A stretch of DNA of 64,000 nt from Rhynchospora pubera (GCA_028095005.1 CM051460.1:20941501-21005500); one strand, 5' to 3'. Numbered from the stretch's first letter, positions 24,518-36,521 are shown. The notes: generated by a model from the sequence alone, not told the origin. Numbers and translations are program-made.

Positions 24518-24963
24518 ATTATAAAAAGCTATCCTACTGTCTGAAATTCTGAATGCTGGTGAAAGTCGCCAAAAGCCCAAAACGGAGGGAAAAAATTGTC
24601 GGTGAAGCCCTTTAACTCCATGTGAAGTTTTGGACGGAAGCAAAGAGAACGAGAGAGAGATAATAGGTAATTATTTGTTGGAGTTATATTTACTTGTTTT
24701 ATAAATTGATTCTTTTTTTTTTAGAAAAAAAAAACAAAGAAGTGGGAAACGAACTGGGACAAGAAGTCAAGGACACGTATTTCTTTAATATACGTGTCCA
24801 TAGCACCAAGGTGTCTTTCGATTTTGCAATCCCCCTAACTCATATTTGCTAACTCTTAATCCCGAAATTATTTTATATAGGAATTCAGACGCAAAAAATT
24901 TTAATAGAAATAATTATTATTATTTTTTTTAATAAGAAGAAAGTTCGAACGCGTTTTATAAAA

Positions 24964-25059
24964 GCGTACAGTCTCTCTCCTTTCTACCCGTTTATAAAAC
25001 GCGCTCGAAGGCTTCGAACGCGTTTTATAAACGGGTAAGAAGGAGAGAGACTGTACCGC
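24964..25059. repeat. Near-perfect 95-bp palindrome
   Basis: The left arm (24964-25010) and right arm (25012-25059) are complementary over about 47 bp with only a few differences. Each arm contains one GCGTTTTATAAACGGG motif plus an AGGAGAGAGACTGTAC block. The spacer is a single base, so the strand could extrude as a long hairpin. Confidence 0.85.
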
Positions 25060-25720
25060 TTCAGTTACGCCTCAAAAGACTGGTCAGACCTTCGTACCCG
25101 TTTATAAAACGCGTTCATAACCTTCGAGCGCGTTTTATAAACGTGTTATTAGTTTTTCATTTTTTTCATATTTTATAAACGTGTTATAAACATTTAACTT
25201 ATTAAAAATAATATTTTGCAACAAGATCCCTGCATGTTTCATATTTACAAAATTCTCAAAATTTTATTTCCAATTAAAGATGTATTAAATAGATATAAGA
25301 AATATATCACACATATTTTATATGCATTTAATTGCACATATTTTTTTGAACATGTGTATAATATCATTTTGTTTGAATAATTATTCGCCGATGACCCTGT
25401 ATTTTTACTATTTAATTCAACAAACTTATCTTTTGCATTGTAGTCTCTCTTTTTTTTATTTTATGTTAGCTATATATAATCAAATAATATATAATATGGA
25501 AATAATTAAAATATAAATTTTTTAAAAAATTTTGAACATTGAAACTTTAAACATGCATAACTTTTGATAGGAACGTCCTTTTGGGGCGATCGAGCACAAT
25601 CCAGAAAGCTGGCGACGAGATCTACACATGTTACAGGGGTGGAACCCCGTAACGACCATTTTCGGAGCAAACCTCCCTCTACACGTAATAACAGATTCCA
25701 CCAGAAAGTTTTTAATTTAA

Positions 25721-25821
25721 AGTTGGTGGAATATTAATAGCCATAAGGATTGTGTGCGACTCTGTATCACTGAATAATTGTGCCACATACAACCCTTATG
25801 GCTATTAGTTTCGCACCAACT
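25721..25821 (+). ncRNA. Candidate miRNA-like hairpin inside the transposon
   Basis: Arms of about 38 bases pair with few mismatches. The 5' arm holds AATAGCCATAAGGATTGTGT (about 25736-25755) and the 3' arm holds ACATACAACCCTTATGGCTA (about 25785-25804), separated by a loop of about 24 bases. Size and pairing fit a plant miRNA or siRNA precursor. Expression is unknown, and many MITEs form similar foldbacks, so this is a structural candidate only. The complementary strand would fold equally well. Confidence 0.4.
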
Positions 25822-26214
25822 AATATTATTTGCATTCTACCATCCAACTCTTCTTTCTCTCTCATTTTTCTCTTTTTTCTGATCTTTTTTTTTTTTTGGT
25901 TTTGGACGACAGAAGGTGGGGGTATTTATAGGAAAATTGGATCCTCTCGAACACGTTTTATAAACGGGTAAGAAGGCTTCCTACCCGTTTTATAAACGAG
26001 TAAAGTCAGAAACTTTCGCCGCAATCATTGCACTCTTTGAACGCGTTTTATAAACGAGTTCAAGGATTCTTACGCTTTTATAAAACGCGTTCGAGAGGAG
26101 AGAGAGACGCGCGGTTTATAAACGCGTTGGAACTTGCTTCTTATTAAAAGAAAATATATTAATTCTTTCTATTAAAATTTTTGATGTTAGAATTTCTATA
26201 TAAAATAATTTCTG

Positions 26215-29203
26215 CTCTTAATCATTGCCGATGATTTTATATAAACTTAAGACTCAGATGTAATTGAACTAACTATATTACAAACAACTTGATGTTAGAA
26301 ACTCGAACAAATTTGTTGTGCAGGAATGTCACATATTTAGTAGTTTGGTACTAATTGAGCACCAGAATTTACTATAAACTAAAACCAAATTTTGAACTTC
26401 GCCCCCCCCCCCCCCCCCCCCGAAAAACTTCTATAGCATGTCACATTGGTAGTTTGGTACATATCACTTGGATTCAGTCCAAAAAAAAATTATAAAAATG
26501 AGTAACGACATAGTTGTGTTTGCTCGTAAAAAAAACGAACGATTTACTGAGCACATAAACATAAAAAAATTATAATTTTGCTATAATAATAATTTTAACT
26601 ATTCATAAATTTTACGTGGGTCAGTATTCAAAAGTGCTTATGAATTATATTAGTTTAGAGCTTATCATACAACCATTCAATTAATAGTTGATTATTTTGA
26701 TTGTTAAAGAAATATATTAAAATTTCAAAAAATTAAAGAGATTCTATGCATTATGGTAGAAGTTAATTAATATGTGACCTAACATATATAAAGTACAGAA
26801 ATTTGTATGTCAATTTTCTGCAACGCTTTAAATGAATATAGGAACTTTATTATTATTATTATTTTTTACCATTTATCATTCTATTGCGCCTAGTTAAATG
26901 GAACCTTTAATTTTGGCCATTAATATTTTTTTTACTAAAAGGAAAGATATATCTAACCTATCAACTAATATCAGATTTCGACGTAAATCAAACGACTGAG
27001 AGTCTGAGACTAATTAGGCCCAACCTCTTTTAAACCCTATAGATTATGAAGTAAATTAATAAATAATCACCGACTTCTAGGTTAGGTGTGAATTCTATAA
27101 GGGATCATATTCATAAACAAGGTATTCTTTTAGGCCACATTAATTAGCATGCTTAACACATTTAATGAATTGATTGGTCTAATGCAGCATAATACTAGCT
27201 AGTAAAACATTCATAAACTATTGAAAACTTTCCGGAAAATAATGTGAATCCTTATATTGATCCTTCCGTACATAAATAGTAGCGAAGCACTGTACATTAT
27301 TAAATTCTGCCAAAGACATATGGGTGGAGCTGAAAATCTTTTCTTCTACGTGTTTAACATTTCTCGCTTTGCTGCGGTCTAAAAGACGTGACGCTAAAGA
27401 ATGGGAGCACCTCTTATTTCAGCGGTGATTACATAATCAATTTCACCATCAGCCAAAAAGTGTAGCCTTCGTTTTTGGTTCGTGAAGACAATCAATTTTG
27501 AAAGTGTAGGCGTTTGTTTTTGATCCGTGAATAATGTGAGTGATTTGTTGATAAAGATGTTTTGTATTATGTGCTTACATCATATATTAAATGGTCCGTC
27601 AGTGTGATTGGAACCGTCCGTTTATATAAAAAAAAATGTTAAATTTAGAAGAGATTAAACTCGAACCATTTATAATAAATGAATCGGATGATGCCATTTC
27701 AATATTGTTACTTATGACAATATGAAATTCGATAATAATTTTTGCTGAATCAGAAGCTATACTGAAATTTCCCCCCTCATTAATTAAGGTGAAATTTAAT
27801 ATTGTTATAATTTTTTTAAGACCAGATAACCGTCTTTTATCATTTGTATATTTGTCATGTGATCGTTTATTTATTTCTACGCTCCAGTACGTTTTTTTCG
27901 AAGGCCTACGCTCCAGTACGTTGAGATTTGTTATTTTTCTTCTAGTTTTTTTTTTTACAAGTTTATTTTTTATGTTCTTTCTTTGCAAACTTTTTTTGTT
28001 ATGAAACTTTCTTTGCAAAGTAGCTAGATAGCTTGTCTAGTATCTCTTAAAAAAGCAATAATCCGAACTGAAGTGTTTATCTGTCTAGTATATCTAAAAA
28101 ACAATAATCCGAATTGAAGTGTTTATATTTTGTCGGGTTCCTTCTTATTTCACTTTCTTTTATACTCTTTTGTAATACTAATTTGATAGGGTTGATGGAG
28201 TAAAATTTTAAAATTTAATTTGATTGATAAAATGAATGAGAAAATCGAACTGCGGTATCGCCCACCAAAATTTCTCTCTGGTCGTCTCTCTGTGCGCACT
28301 CTTGTGCGATAGAAAAATTTCATCTCCCTCTCTCTAATCTCTCTGTACCGGATCACCGTGCCACACTCTCTCTCCTCTCAGCTCTCAACATATTTTGAGA
28401 CGGTAATTTAGAAGCACGTCAAGAGATCGAAGCCGACATAATACTCATTTAATATCCTGCATAATAATAATATTAAAAATATTTTCTTGTGTTAATCAAG
28501 GATGTGATAAAGGAAAGAATTTTTCACGATATTTGTTAGTATTTTGATTATTCTTAGATTTCAAAGAAAAAAGGCATGTTTTTATATGCTAGGGGGCATC
28601 GTATGGTGCGTATTTTGGTCGTAATATTCTCATTGAATTAGGGAGTAGTAGATTAGACTTGGTGAAAAAAAAATAATAAATAAACGAGTTATGCATCTGA
28701 TTAGACCAAACCTTTCTTGGGCTGACAAAACCGTAATTTGACACGATTTAGTCTAGAGCCAGCTCTAATAGATAGTCTCTATCTAGTTTCTCCCCCAAAA
28801 TAAATATTAATAAATAAAGTCTAAGCCAGTTTAATTAATCCAATCCATTCGCCATTCCTACAAATATTTTGTCTTAAGACGCGTTAATGGGTTATGCATA
28901 ATTACCCATCAAAAGTCTAAGGTTATCCGTTTGAGACAATTAATTGTTCCTGATAACGTACATACGCTTAAAATAAACGTTAGCGAGGAACAAAATACAC
29001 ATCTCATCTTATCTTATTATTTATAGAGCACGCTTGAAAGTTTTGTTCAAAGTCAAAGTTACGTTTATATATTTTCATGTAGCTAGGTAAGCACTCATTC
29101 GCAGTTGTTAATGGATTTCCATAATTAAATAATTTGACCTAAATTCGTATTATATAGTAAATCTGCATGTAAATCTTGAAGATCCTCATAACTATTTTCT
29201 TAT
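26215..29203. other. AT-rich intergenic DNA
   Basis: It contains an uninterrupted C20 run at 26402-26421. A unit of about 45 bp (around TAATCCGAA-TGAAGTGTTTAT) is tandemly duplicated at about 28033-28125. A diverged relative of the 23.5-kb unit lies near 27100-27195. An open frame of 139 codons at 27599-28018 is low-complexity, Lys/Asn-rich and not credible as a gene. Confidence 0.45.
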
Positions 29204-29639
29204 GAGTAAGATTCCAGTGCTTCTACTTTTGTTTGTCATAAATTGTCACAACTTTTTATTTAATGAATATTTGAAAATTTTAAAATTCAAACGCCGAACC
29301 CAATCTGTTGATCTTGTTAAATATAATGAGCGATGTGTTTTTATATAAGTTTTATAAAATTTAAAGTTGATTTGATGCTTGATCAAATAGTCAACAAATG
29401 AACGAATCCGGTCAATTATGACCGATTAATTCTAATACATTCATTGTTTAATCACTAATCAAGTATCAAATAAACTCTAAATTTTATAAAATTTATGAAA
29501 ACGCATCGCTCGTTAAATTGAATAAGATCAATGGCTTGGATTCGACGTTTGAATTTTTTAATTTTTAAATATTAATTAAATAAATATGAAGTCGCAGCTA
29601 CTTGTGACAACCAAAAGTGATGACACTAGAATCTTGCTC
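29204..29639. mobile_element. Foldback element, family GTTGATCTTGTT core (copy 1)
   Basis: Outer arms: GAGTAAGATTCCAGTGCTTC on the left; the complement of the right end reads GAGCAAGATTCTAGTGTCAT. Inner arms carry TGATCTTGTTAAAT and AGCGATGTGTTTTTATA, with complementary copies in the right half. The flanking 11-mers tattttcttat and tatttttttat match at 10 of 11. A Mutator-like origin fits. It is non-coding. Confidence 0.75.
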
Positions 29640-29851
29640 TATTTTTTTATATCGAAATGTTCTTAAAAATTCGATGAGTGATGTTTATAAAAACATAGAG
29701 GAACATATTTACAGCCAAAAACGTGGAAAAGTGAGAAACACAAAAAAACCATATATTAACTTGTCAGAACTTGGAATTTGGAGAAAATGATCAAAATAAA
29801 GATCCTCCTGACAAATTTATAGCACAAATAAGAAAAACCAATCGGTCTATG

Positions 29852-32190
29852 TGTCACACCCCGTAGCAGCGGCATGACAGATTTCCGTTGCAGGCACGTG
29901 CTTCGCACGCACCGCAAGGCTTACTCACTGTCTAACGGGTCCAATACTATGCTTTCATCATACCAGGCAACACATCATAAGTAACAATTCTAACTTGAGT
30001 TTATGCTTATGAATGTATAAGACAAAAATTGGACAGAGTCTCTCCTGTAAATAGTAGCATCCAGCCATATAGGCTAATATTCCCACAGTTATATAGTTTT
30101 TTCCCAATCCAAAACACAAGGCAACAGTCAATCCAAGCATCAAAACAACAGTTTACACACAACAAGCATATATTTACACAATTAGCTCACACAACAGCAC
30201 ACAAGTATAACAAAGCATATCATAAGCTGAAAGTACATATGGCTTACTTCTCCAACTCTCTAGCCCACGCCTTCAACCTGAAACCCATGAAAACATAGTA
30301 CGCTGAGAAAGGAAACCATTTCTCAGTGCGGTATTTAGTTCCAGCCACGCATGAACCCGAAGTCTCATGTTGCGGAACTAAATACACACTGTTTATATAT
30401 ATAGAACATAGTTTGCATTGTAAACAAAGCTCAATCATAAAACAGTTAGCAATCCATGCTATGCAATGCAAGGCCGGCTAATAACAATTATTCGAAATCT
30501 GACAATTCAAGTAATACCAAAAGCCGGCACTTGTTGGACACCTATTCATGCATACTACTAGGCTGGTTACCAATCATCCAAGTCATTGTCTTTCCATCAA
30601 TACAATCAAATAGTACTCAATTGCTGAGAACATTTACCCCCTCACAGTCCATTCAAGAACCGATATGAGTCCTGGAACATAAGCGCTTATCTCACGGCCC
30701 TTGGAAAGACGGTCGCGACTCCGCTTTCCAAAGATGTAAATGCTATATATCACACAATTAGCACAGCCATAACACATGTCACAATTCAGCCACAATAACA
30801 TAAATCATTCAAAATGCATGTCAATAGATAATAATCCATCCTATGCACAGTCATGTAGCATATATATATAATATAGCAATTCATACATGCAGCTACATGC
30901 TTAGTCATATAAAAGCAACAAGCAACATGCATAATATACTTTAAGTTTAGCACAACAACAAGAGTTAGGGTCCAGGTGAAATCCGCACCTCAAACTTTAC
31001 ACCTTTTACCCGCCGCTTACTACTGCGGTTGTCCCGCTTCACCGCTCGGTTCCACCGCTTCGGTCTGCTCAAAGTTTAGTTCAAGCAACAAAACCTACAT
31101 CTCATTTATACTCAATACCAGCCTATAACTCATGCAATTACGTGGTAAAGGTACCAAGCCAAACGCCGTTGCGTGATTGGTTTGCGGGTGTTCGCAACAC
31201 CGCTTCATGGTTTGTCTATTGACCAACGCCAGACCTAAGGTGCTTATTAGCACGTGGTCAGTTAGGGTGCATAAACAAGACTATGTAATGCACCAAAATC
31301 ATCATCCCTAAGGTCTGTTTGAGTCATGGAAACCAGCCACTATATATAACTCATGCACCGTCATACTTTCCAAGCCTGTTTTGGGTAAACCAGGGCCAAA
31401 ATCATGCATGAAATCTTGTTTCCTACCTTCCTAACTGTCAAGCTATGATCCAAACACTGTTTTTCACTGTCTAACACCTCACAACCAAGCTTAAGTGGTC
31501 TGTTTTGGTAAGGAACAGAGCAAATACGAAATTAGACAAGAAGAGGGGCATAATGGTCCACAAAATTAGGTCAGAAATGGAGGTTAAGAGGTGCGGAGTA
31601 GGTGTCAGCAAACCCCTCTCTCCCTACCCAAGTGACTAAGCAGCTTGGTGTCACACAACTATTGGGGCTGGTCAAACCAGGTTGGACTGCCCCTTGATCA
31701 GCTTCAAGGGTCACCACTGGACAATTCCAGTGCTACATGCAAGGGACATCTCCAGTACATGCCATCAATATGCCTGAGTACATGAATCATGACAGGACAA
31801 CTACGTTAACCACCGCACACGCCGACCGGCCGTAACCGTCATGCGTTACAACATAATTTGACCATTATTTTGGTCACAGTTTGGAACATCATACTATTTC
31901 ATTTCACCCCGTAATAATTTATTTCAGTTTGGCATACATGATGCAACATACACACATGGTCTGATTTTAAGGCAACCATTATCATAGCGGGACAAGTACC
32001 GCTTTCAACCACGCTTTACATGACTGCACTAATGTCTGGACATGAACGGGATCTCTGGTCAGCATAGGTCTCAAATATCACCACCCCCTAATACACATGA
32101 TGCAGTTTGAAGCAAAACACAGTACAGTATATTCCAACCCCTGTCATGGTGTTACATGACAGGAACACCGTCAAACAACCGTACCTCACA
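29852..32190. mobile_element. Putative solo LTR of a retrotransposon, 2339 bp
   Basis: It starts TGTCACACCCCGTAGCAG and ends CCGTACCTCACA. The flanking 5-mers ctatg (29847-29851) and ctttg (32191-32195) match at 4 of 5. The block is less AT-rich than its surroundings and has no long reading frame, as expected for an LTR. Long LTRs starting TGTCACACC are common among plant Ty3/gypsy elements. No primer-binding site or polyprotein is adjacent, hence the solo-LTR call; the orientation is undecided. Confidence 0.55.
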
Positions 32191-33055
32191 CTTTGAGTTA
32201 GATATATAAACAAATAAAAATTTTACAGTTTCTCGTTTTCAATTGTACCATTTTATTGTTGATATATAGGAGAAAAATAGAAGAAACGTGAGTAAAGAAG
32301 ACGTTGCACGTGCTTAAGAGGTTTGAACTTAATTTGAACGGTGACTACAATTCGTATTAGGAAAAAAAAAAATCAAAACTAACTCGAAGTAAAAATATAT
32401 TTCGAATAAATAATTACTTAGAAAAAGATACTTGATTTTTAAAAAAATTTCTTAACTATTTATCGATTATAATCTTTATCCTAATTTTATTTTAAACAAT
32501 CCAAACGCACTGTATAGGCTATAAAACGCCTAAGAATAAGTTAATCAAGTCATATTCTTTTACTATGTTTTTCTTTCTTGTTATTTTTTGAGTTGCTACT
32601 CTAGGAAAAATAATTAGAGTTCACATCTTTTGGTCATTTGATATTTTTATTTCACAATAATCCTACTTCTTGTTCCATTACCTACCGTTTTTTTTTCTCT
32701 TAACGTTGGCCCGACCGAAACACTTTATATAATTTAAACGTACGTGTGCTTTGTGATGTGAAATACGATAGGTGTAATCGATATCCACAACATAATGGTG
32801 ATATAATTTAATCAGCTGTAGGTGAAAAAATATATATATATATATATATATCGGGGAAATGTTCTAGAGATCGCCACGTTTCCACGCCCACACGGCCACA
32901 CGTCTGACCCGTATGATCAAATACTAGCTAGCCATACTATGATGGTTAATTGTACACGTTTATTCCGTTTGGTATCTCTCCTATAGTCTATATCGGAAAA
33001 TTTTCATAAAAACAAAAATATTCTCAATAATTTTAAATACGACAAAACATGCACC
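32191..33055. other. AT-rich spacer with a MITE fragment
   Basis: The right end of the 14.5-kb MITE family is visible near 32465-32512 (CCTAATTTTATTTTAAACAA then tccaaacgc). A TA microsatellite lies near 32829-32852. No gene is seen. Confidence 0.5.
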
Positions 33056-34657
33056 ATTTTTTTTAATAAGAGCACAACTATAGCGAAATTAGTATTGCCG
33101 CTATAATCCAGTCTTATAGCGGTAATAGAACTGCCACTATAGGCTAGAAAACTAAATGTTTTACTTTTTTTTTCGGCACTGATTCTTTTTTTGTTTTTTT
33201 CGGCTAGAAAACCAAATGTTTTGCTTTTGTCCTTCACTACTACTGGTTTGTTTTCTTTTGCTTTTGTTTTCACAGTTTTTTTTTTCTTTTGTCGGCAGAT
33301 TATTTTTTCCCCTTGTCATTGTTTTTTTTTCTTTTTGCTTTTTGCTTTTCAAATTAACATGAATAATTGCTTTTTACAATTATTTTTTCTTTTCACTATT
33401 AATTTTTTTTACATTTTAATTTTAAATTTAATGTTAACGTTTGTTTTAATTTTACATTATTTTTACATCCATGTATAATTAATTGTATATATATGTATAA
33501 TTAATATTTTTACATCTATTTTCGATTATGTGTCGTAATGCGTTGCATTATTTTTTTGGTCTCATTTGAGCTAACAAAAAATAAAATAATCAAATAATCT
33601 TTTAACAAAAGTATTTTGGCAATTTGGTACTGATATATATACTGAATTTGAATTTGTAGAATAGTCAAATAAACTACAACAATATTTTTTCTTCATTTTA
33701 ATATTTTAACAATTGTAATAAATTAAAAATAAAAAATAAAGAACATTTTCTAACACGATCGTGTCGCGTCAAAAAATTTTTAAGTGTCGTTTTGCGTGTT
33801 GGCACGACACAACATGCGTGTTGGCACGACACGATATCTATGTTGACACGACACTACACAACACGAGTACGGAATTAGCACGACACGATCGTGTTACGTG
33901 TTGTGTCATAATATTGTCGTGTTGGCAATCTTGAAAAAGTAACAATATTTGACATGACACGACTAACACGCAACACGACACGTATTTAATTTTTAATATT
34001 ATCAATAATAGCATCATAAACCTACTTCTTCTTCTAAATTGTTTTATAGAAAAATATTTAAATTGATTTTATATTAAAATTCAAATTCTAACTTTACTTT
34101 TAAAATATTTTATTTTTTTAATCTGTTGAAATAATAAAGAAATGAGTTAGCAAAAAAAATCATCAATTAATCTTTTAACACAAAAAAAATAAAGAAAAAT
34201 TTCTTACACGACGTGTCAACACGACACGACACGACTGACAAATCGTGTTGCGTGTTAGTGCCATGTTGGTTCGTGTTCGTGTTGCATGTTAGTCATGTCG
34301 TGTCAATTCCGTACTCATGTCTTGCCAACACGCATTTCGTGCCGTGTCATTTTGAATAACCCTACATACAAGTAAAATTGAACAATTTTAAAAGTATTAA
34401 TTATACATATACTTAAAAATTATATAAATTTGCATTAAAATTTATTCATATAATAAACAAAAATAAAGTAAACGAAAAAAGAAAAATCAACGACATTAAT
34501 TAAAATGCACAGTAAAATGATAAAAAAAAAGGAAAGTCTTATAGCGGCATTAGTATTGCCGCTATAGGCAAAGTAAAATGTAAAAGAAAAAATAAATCTA
34601 GCTGCGCTATAGCGGCAATACTAGTGTCACTATACCTGTGTTGTTATTAAAAAAAAT
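33056..34657. mobile_element. Composite foldback element, 1.6 kb, with TATTGCCGCTATA arms
   Basis: The left end (about 33056-33105) contains TTTTTTTAATAA, CACAACTATAG and AGTATTGCCGCTATA. The complement of the right end (34600-34657) contains TTTTTTTAATAACAACACAG and AGTATTGCCGCTATAGC. Further CTTATAGCGGYA hairpins repeat near 33114 and 34538. Nested inside is a second palindrome (33744-34372). It is non-coding, and the target duplication was not found. Confidence 0.6.
33744..34372. mobile_element. Palindromic GTGTCGTG/CACGACAC element
   Basis: Two inverted arms (about 33755-33985 and 34205-34365) are full of CACGACAC, GTGTTGGCACGACAC and related phrases. GAGTACGGAATTAGCACGAC on the left is complementary to TCAATTCCGTACTCATG-type sequence on the right. 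The spacer is AT-rich. I have seen this motif type in plant repeats but cannot name the family. Confidence 0.65.
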
Positions 34658-35635
34658 AGTACTCCTTTGTTCTTTTTAAAATTGTTAGGAATATTTTTGT
34701 CTTTGATAAAATTTTTTCGTCTATATCTCAATTTTTTAAATTAAACAATTCAAAATTTCAAACTCAGATATTAACTTGAATTCATTAGATGCGATTAAAT
34801 CATTTTTCAATAAAAATTTGCGACATTTGAACTTTTATTAAAATGGGCATCAAAAGCATTAAAATACACACGTATGATTAAAATTATAATCTTGATTTTT
34901 TTTCCAAGTTATTACTTCTCTACTTCTTAAAAAACATCAATCCAAAAGTCTATCCAAACCATACCAAAAGTCTATTCAATTTTGAATCCAAAAGTGTCAA
35001 GTATTATAATATAACTATGGATTTTTATGATCTGATCATATCAGTTGTCAGGATTAAATAACGAGATAAAAAAATTAAACATTTCATCTAGACCGAGCTA
35101 GAATTGGAAATATAGCAACAATGCATAAAAAATAAATGGTATGAAATAAACACAAATGAAATTTATATTTATTGTACATCATATTTTTATCATGGTTATT
35201 ATCTTTCTATTTTTGTTTACTCCTAATTAATCATAGCACAAACACATAATATCAATAGAAATAAACTGTAATTTTTTTTCTGAAAAATTCTACAAATAAA
35301 ACAACTAATAGATCATTTATATATAATCTGAACCTATATATTGAATTTATCATACTGCGATTATAACACTTTACTAATCTAACACATTTGAGTTGAAATA
35401 GTGAAAAAATATTCTCATACAATGATATTTATAAAATTTACCCACAAATTGACATATATTAATGTAAAATTCATTAATAATATTGGCAATATTACAAAAA
35501 AATTGTTTCAAGGCAATGAAAAAAAGAACTTGAATTTATGAAGTTGCATTTATAAAAAATTAAATTTAGACCGCTTGATAATTTCGTATTCTCGAACGAA
35601 CAATAAGTTTGAATTAAATGTTATCATTTTTATGT
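34658..35635. other. AT-rich intergenic DNA
   Basis: Nothing recognisable, either coding or repetitive. Confidence 0.4.
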
Positions 35636-35777
35636 GAGAAATTCTGTCATGAGAACCAATTTCTGAATCGGGTTTTAATCTTAATCGCATATTTCTAAAA
35701 AAGATTAATTCATTAGCACTCATAAACGATTGCGATTAAAGTCCTATTCAAAATTGGTTCTCATGACAGAATTTCCC
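35636..35777. mobile_element. Mutator-type MITE, 142 bp
   Basis: The left end GAGAAATTCTGTCATGAGAA and the complement of the right end GGGAAATTCTGTCATGAGAA match and continue to ACCAATTT. Inner blocks (TTAATCTTAATCGCA and TGCGATTAAAGTC) also pair. The flanking 9-mers tttttatgt and tttttatat match at 8 of 9. Confidence 0.75.
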
Positions 35778-36453
35778 TTTTTATATGCATGATAGATACA
35801 CCATGCATAATATAATTTATGAGATTCTTGAATTTAAGTTTTATTTGTAAAAATTAGCTAAATGGTGGAGGTAATTAAAGCGAATAGGCCGAAATCCTTG
35901 ATTTTCTCTTATTTCATAATGAACCAATGAAGGTAATTAAATTCAATCCGAAACTGAGATGACAAGGATATGATGAGAAAAAAATAATAATAATTTTGTG
36001 CCCAAAAAATATATAAAATTCCCCGCAAGTTTAAATACAAATTAGAGAAAATTTTGCCTCGCCTAACAGTCTAACACGATGTCTGCATTTACACGCACCA
36101 AGCAAAAAGGAAAATAACCCTCGATCTTAAATTTCTAACTATAAAAGCTAGGCGCAATTTTAACAGCATACGCGTCCAGTTTTAGTGCCTATCAATGACT
36201 TGTAGTTTTCCAACACGAAAAGTTTGCATTTTGCAGTCCGTTGCGTTTTGGACAGCACTTGTGAAAATTCATCAATAAGTCCAGGCATCATATTTGAAAT
36301 GTCCCTGGAGACGCATGGTACCAGTTATGAGTTATGACCAACTTTAGATAAAAGACAACCAATATTTTTTTTTGATAAACAATGACAACCAATCTGACTT
36401 GTTAAATTTTTATGATTTCTTGGGGGAAATTAATTTAGGGATAGCCCATCTGC

Positions 36454-36458
<5 letters not shown>
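35778..36458. other. Intergenic spacer
   Basis: Nothing recognisable. Confidence 0.4.

Positions 36459-36519
<61 letters not shown>
36459..36519. repeat. AT microsatellite, about 60 bp
   Basis: An almost uninterrupted run of AT dinucleotides ends exactly at the left end of a foldback element. Confidence 0.95.

Positions 36520-36521
<2 letters not shown>

Larger units (their letters stand above)
24861..26214. mobile_element. Unclassified DNA transposon, 1354 bp, with long inverted ends and motif arrays
   Basis: The left end (CCCGAAATTATTTTATATAG..) and the complement of the right end (CAGAAATTATTTTATATAGA..) match for about 110 bp at roughly 80% identity, through AAAAATTTTAATAGAAA and TTTAATAAGAAG. 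ctcttaat flanks both sides (24853-24860, 26215-26222), extendable to a 9-mer with one mismatch. Eleven copies of a GCGTTTTATAAACG-type motif lie in both orientations in two clusters just inside the ends (24943-25189 and 25947-26130); the centre has none. The centre holds a miRNA-like hairpin. No transposase is visible. Long inverted ends and the 8-9 bp duplication suggest a Mutator-like (possibly hAT) non-autonomous element. Confidence 0.8.

Noticed and set aside
24985..26130. Possible CRISPR-like repeat array from the repeated GCGTTTTATAAACG motif
   Set aside because: This is plant nuclear DNA, the motifs alternate in orientation with irregular spacing, and they fall inside a transposon with inverted ends.
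27599..28018. 139-codon minus-strand open frame
   Set aside because: Lys/Asn-rich low-complexity translation from AT-rich DNA, overlapped by an open frame on the other strand, with no motif, no gene-like base composition and no splice context.
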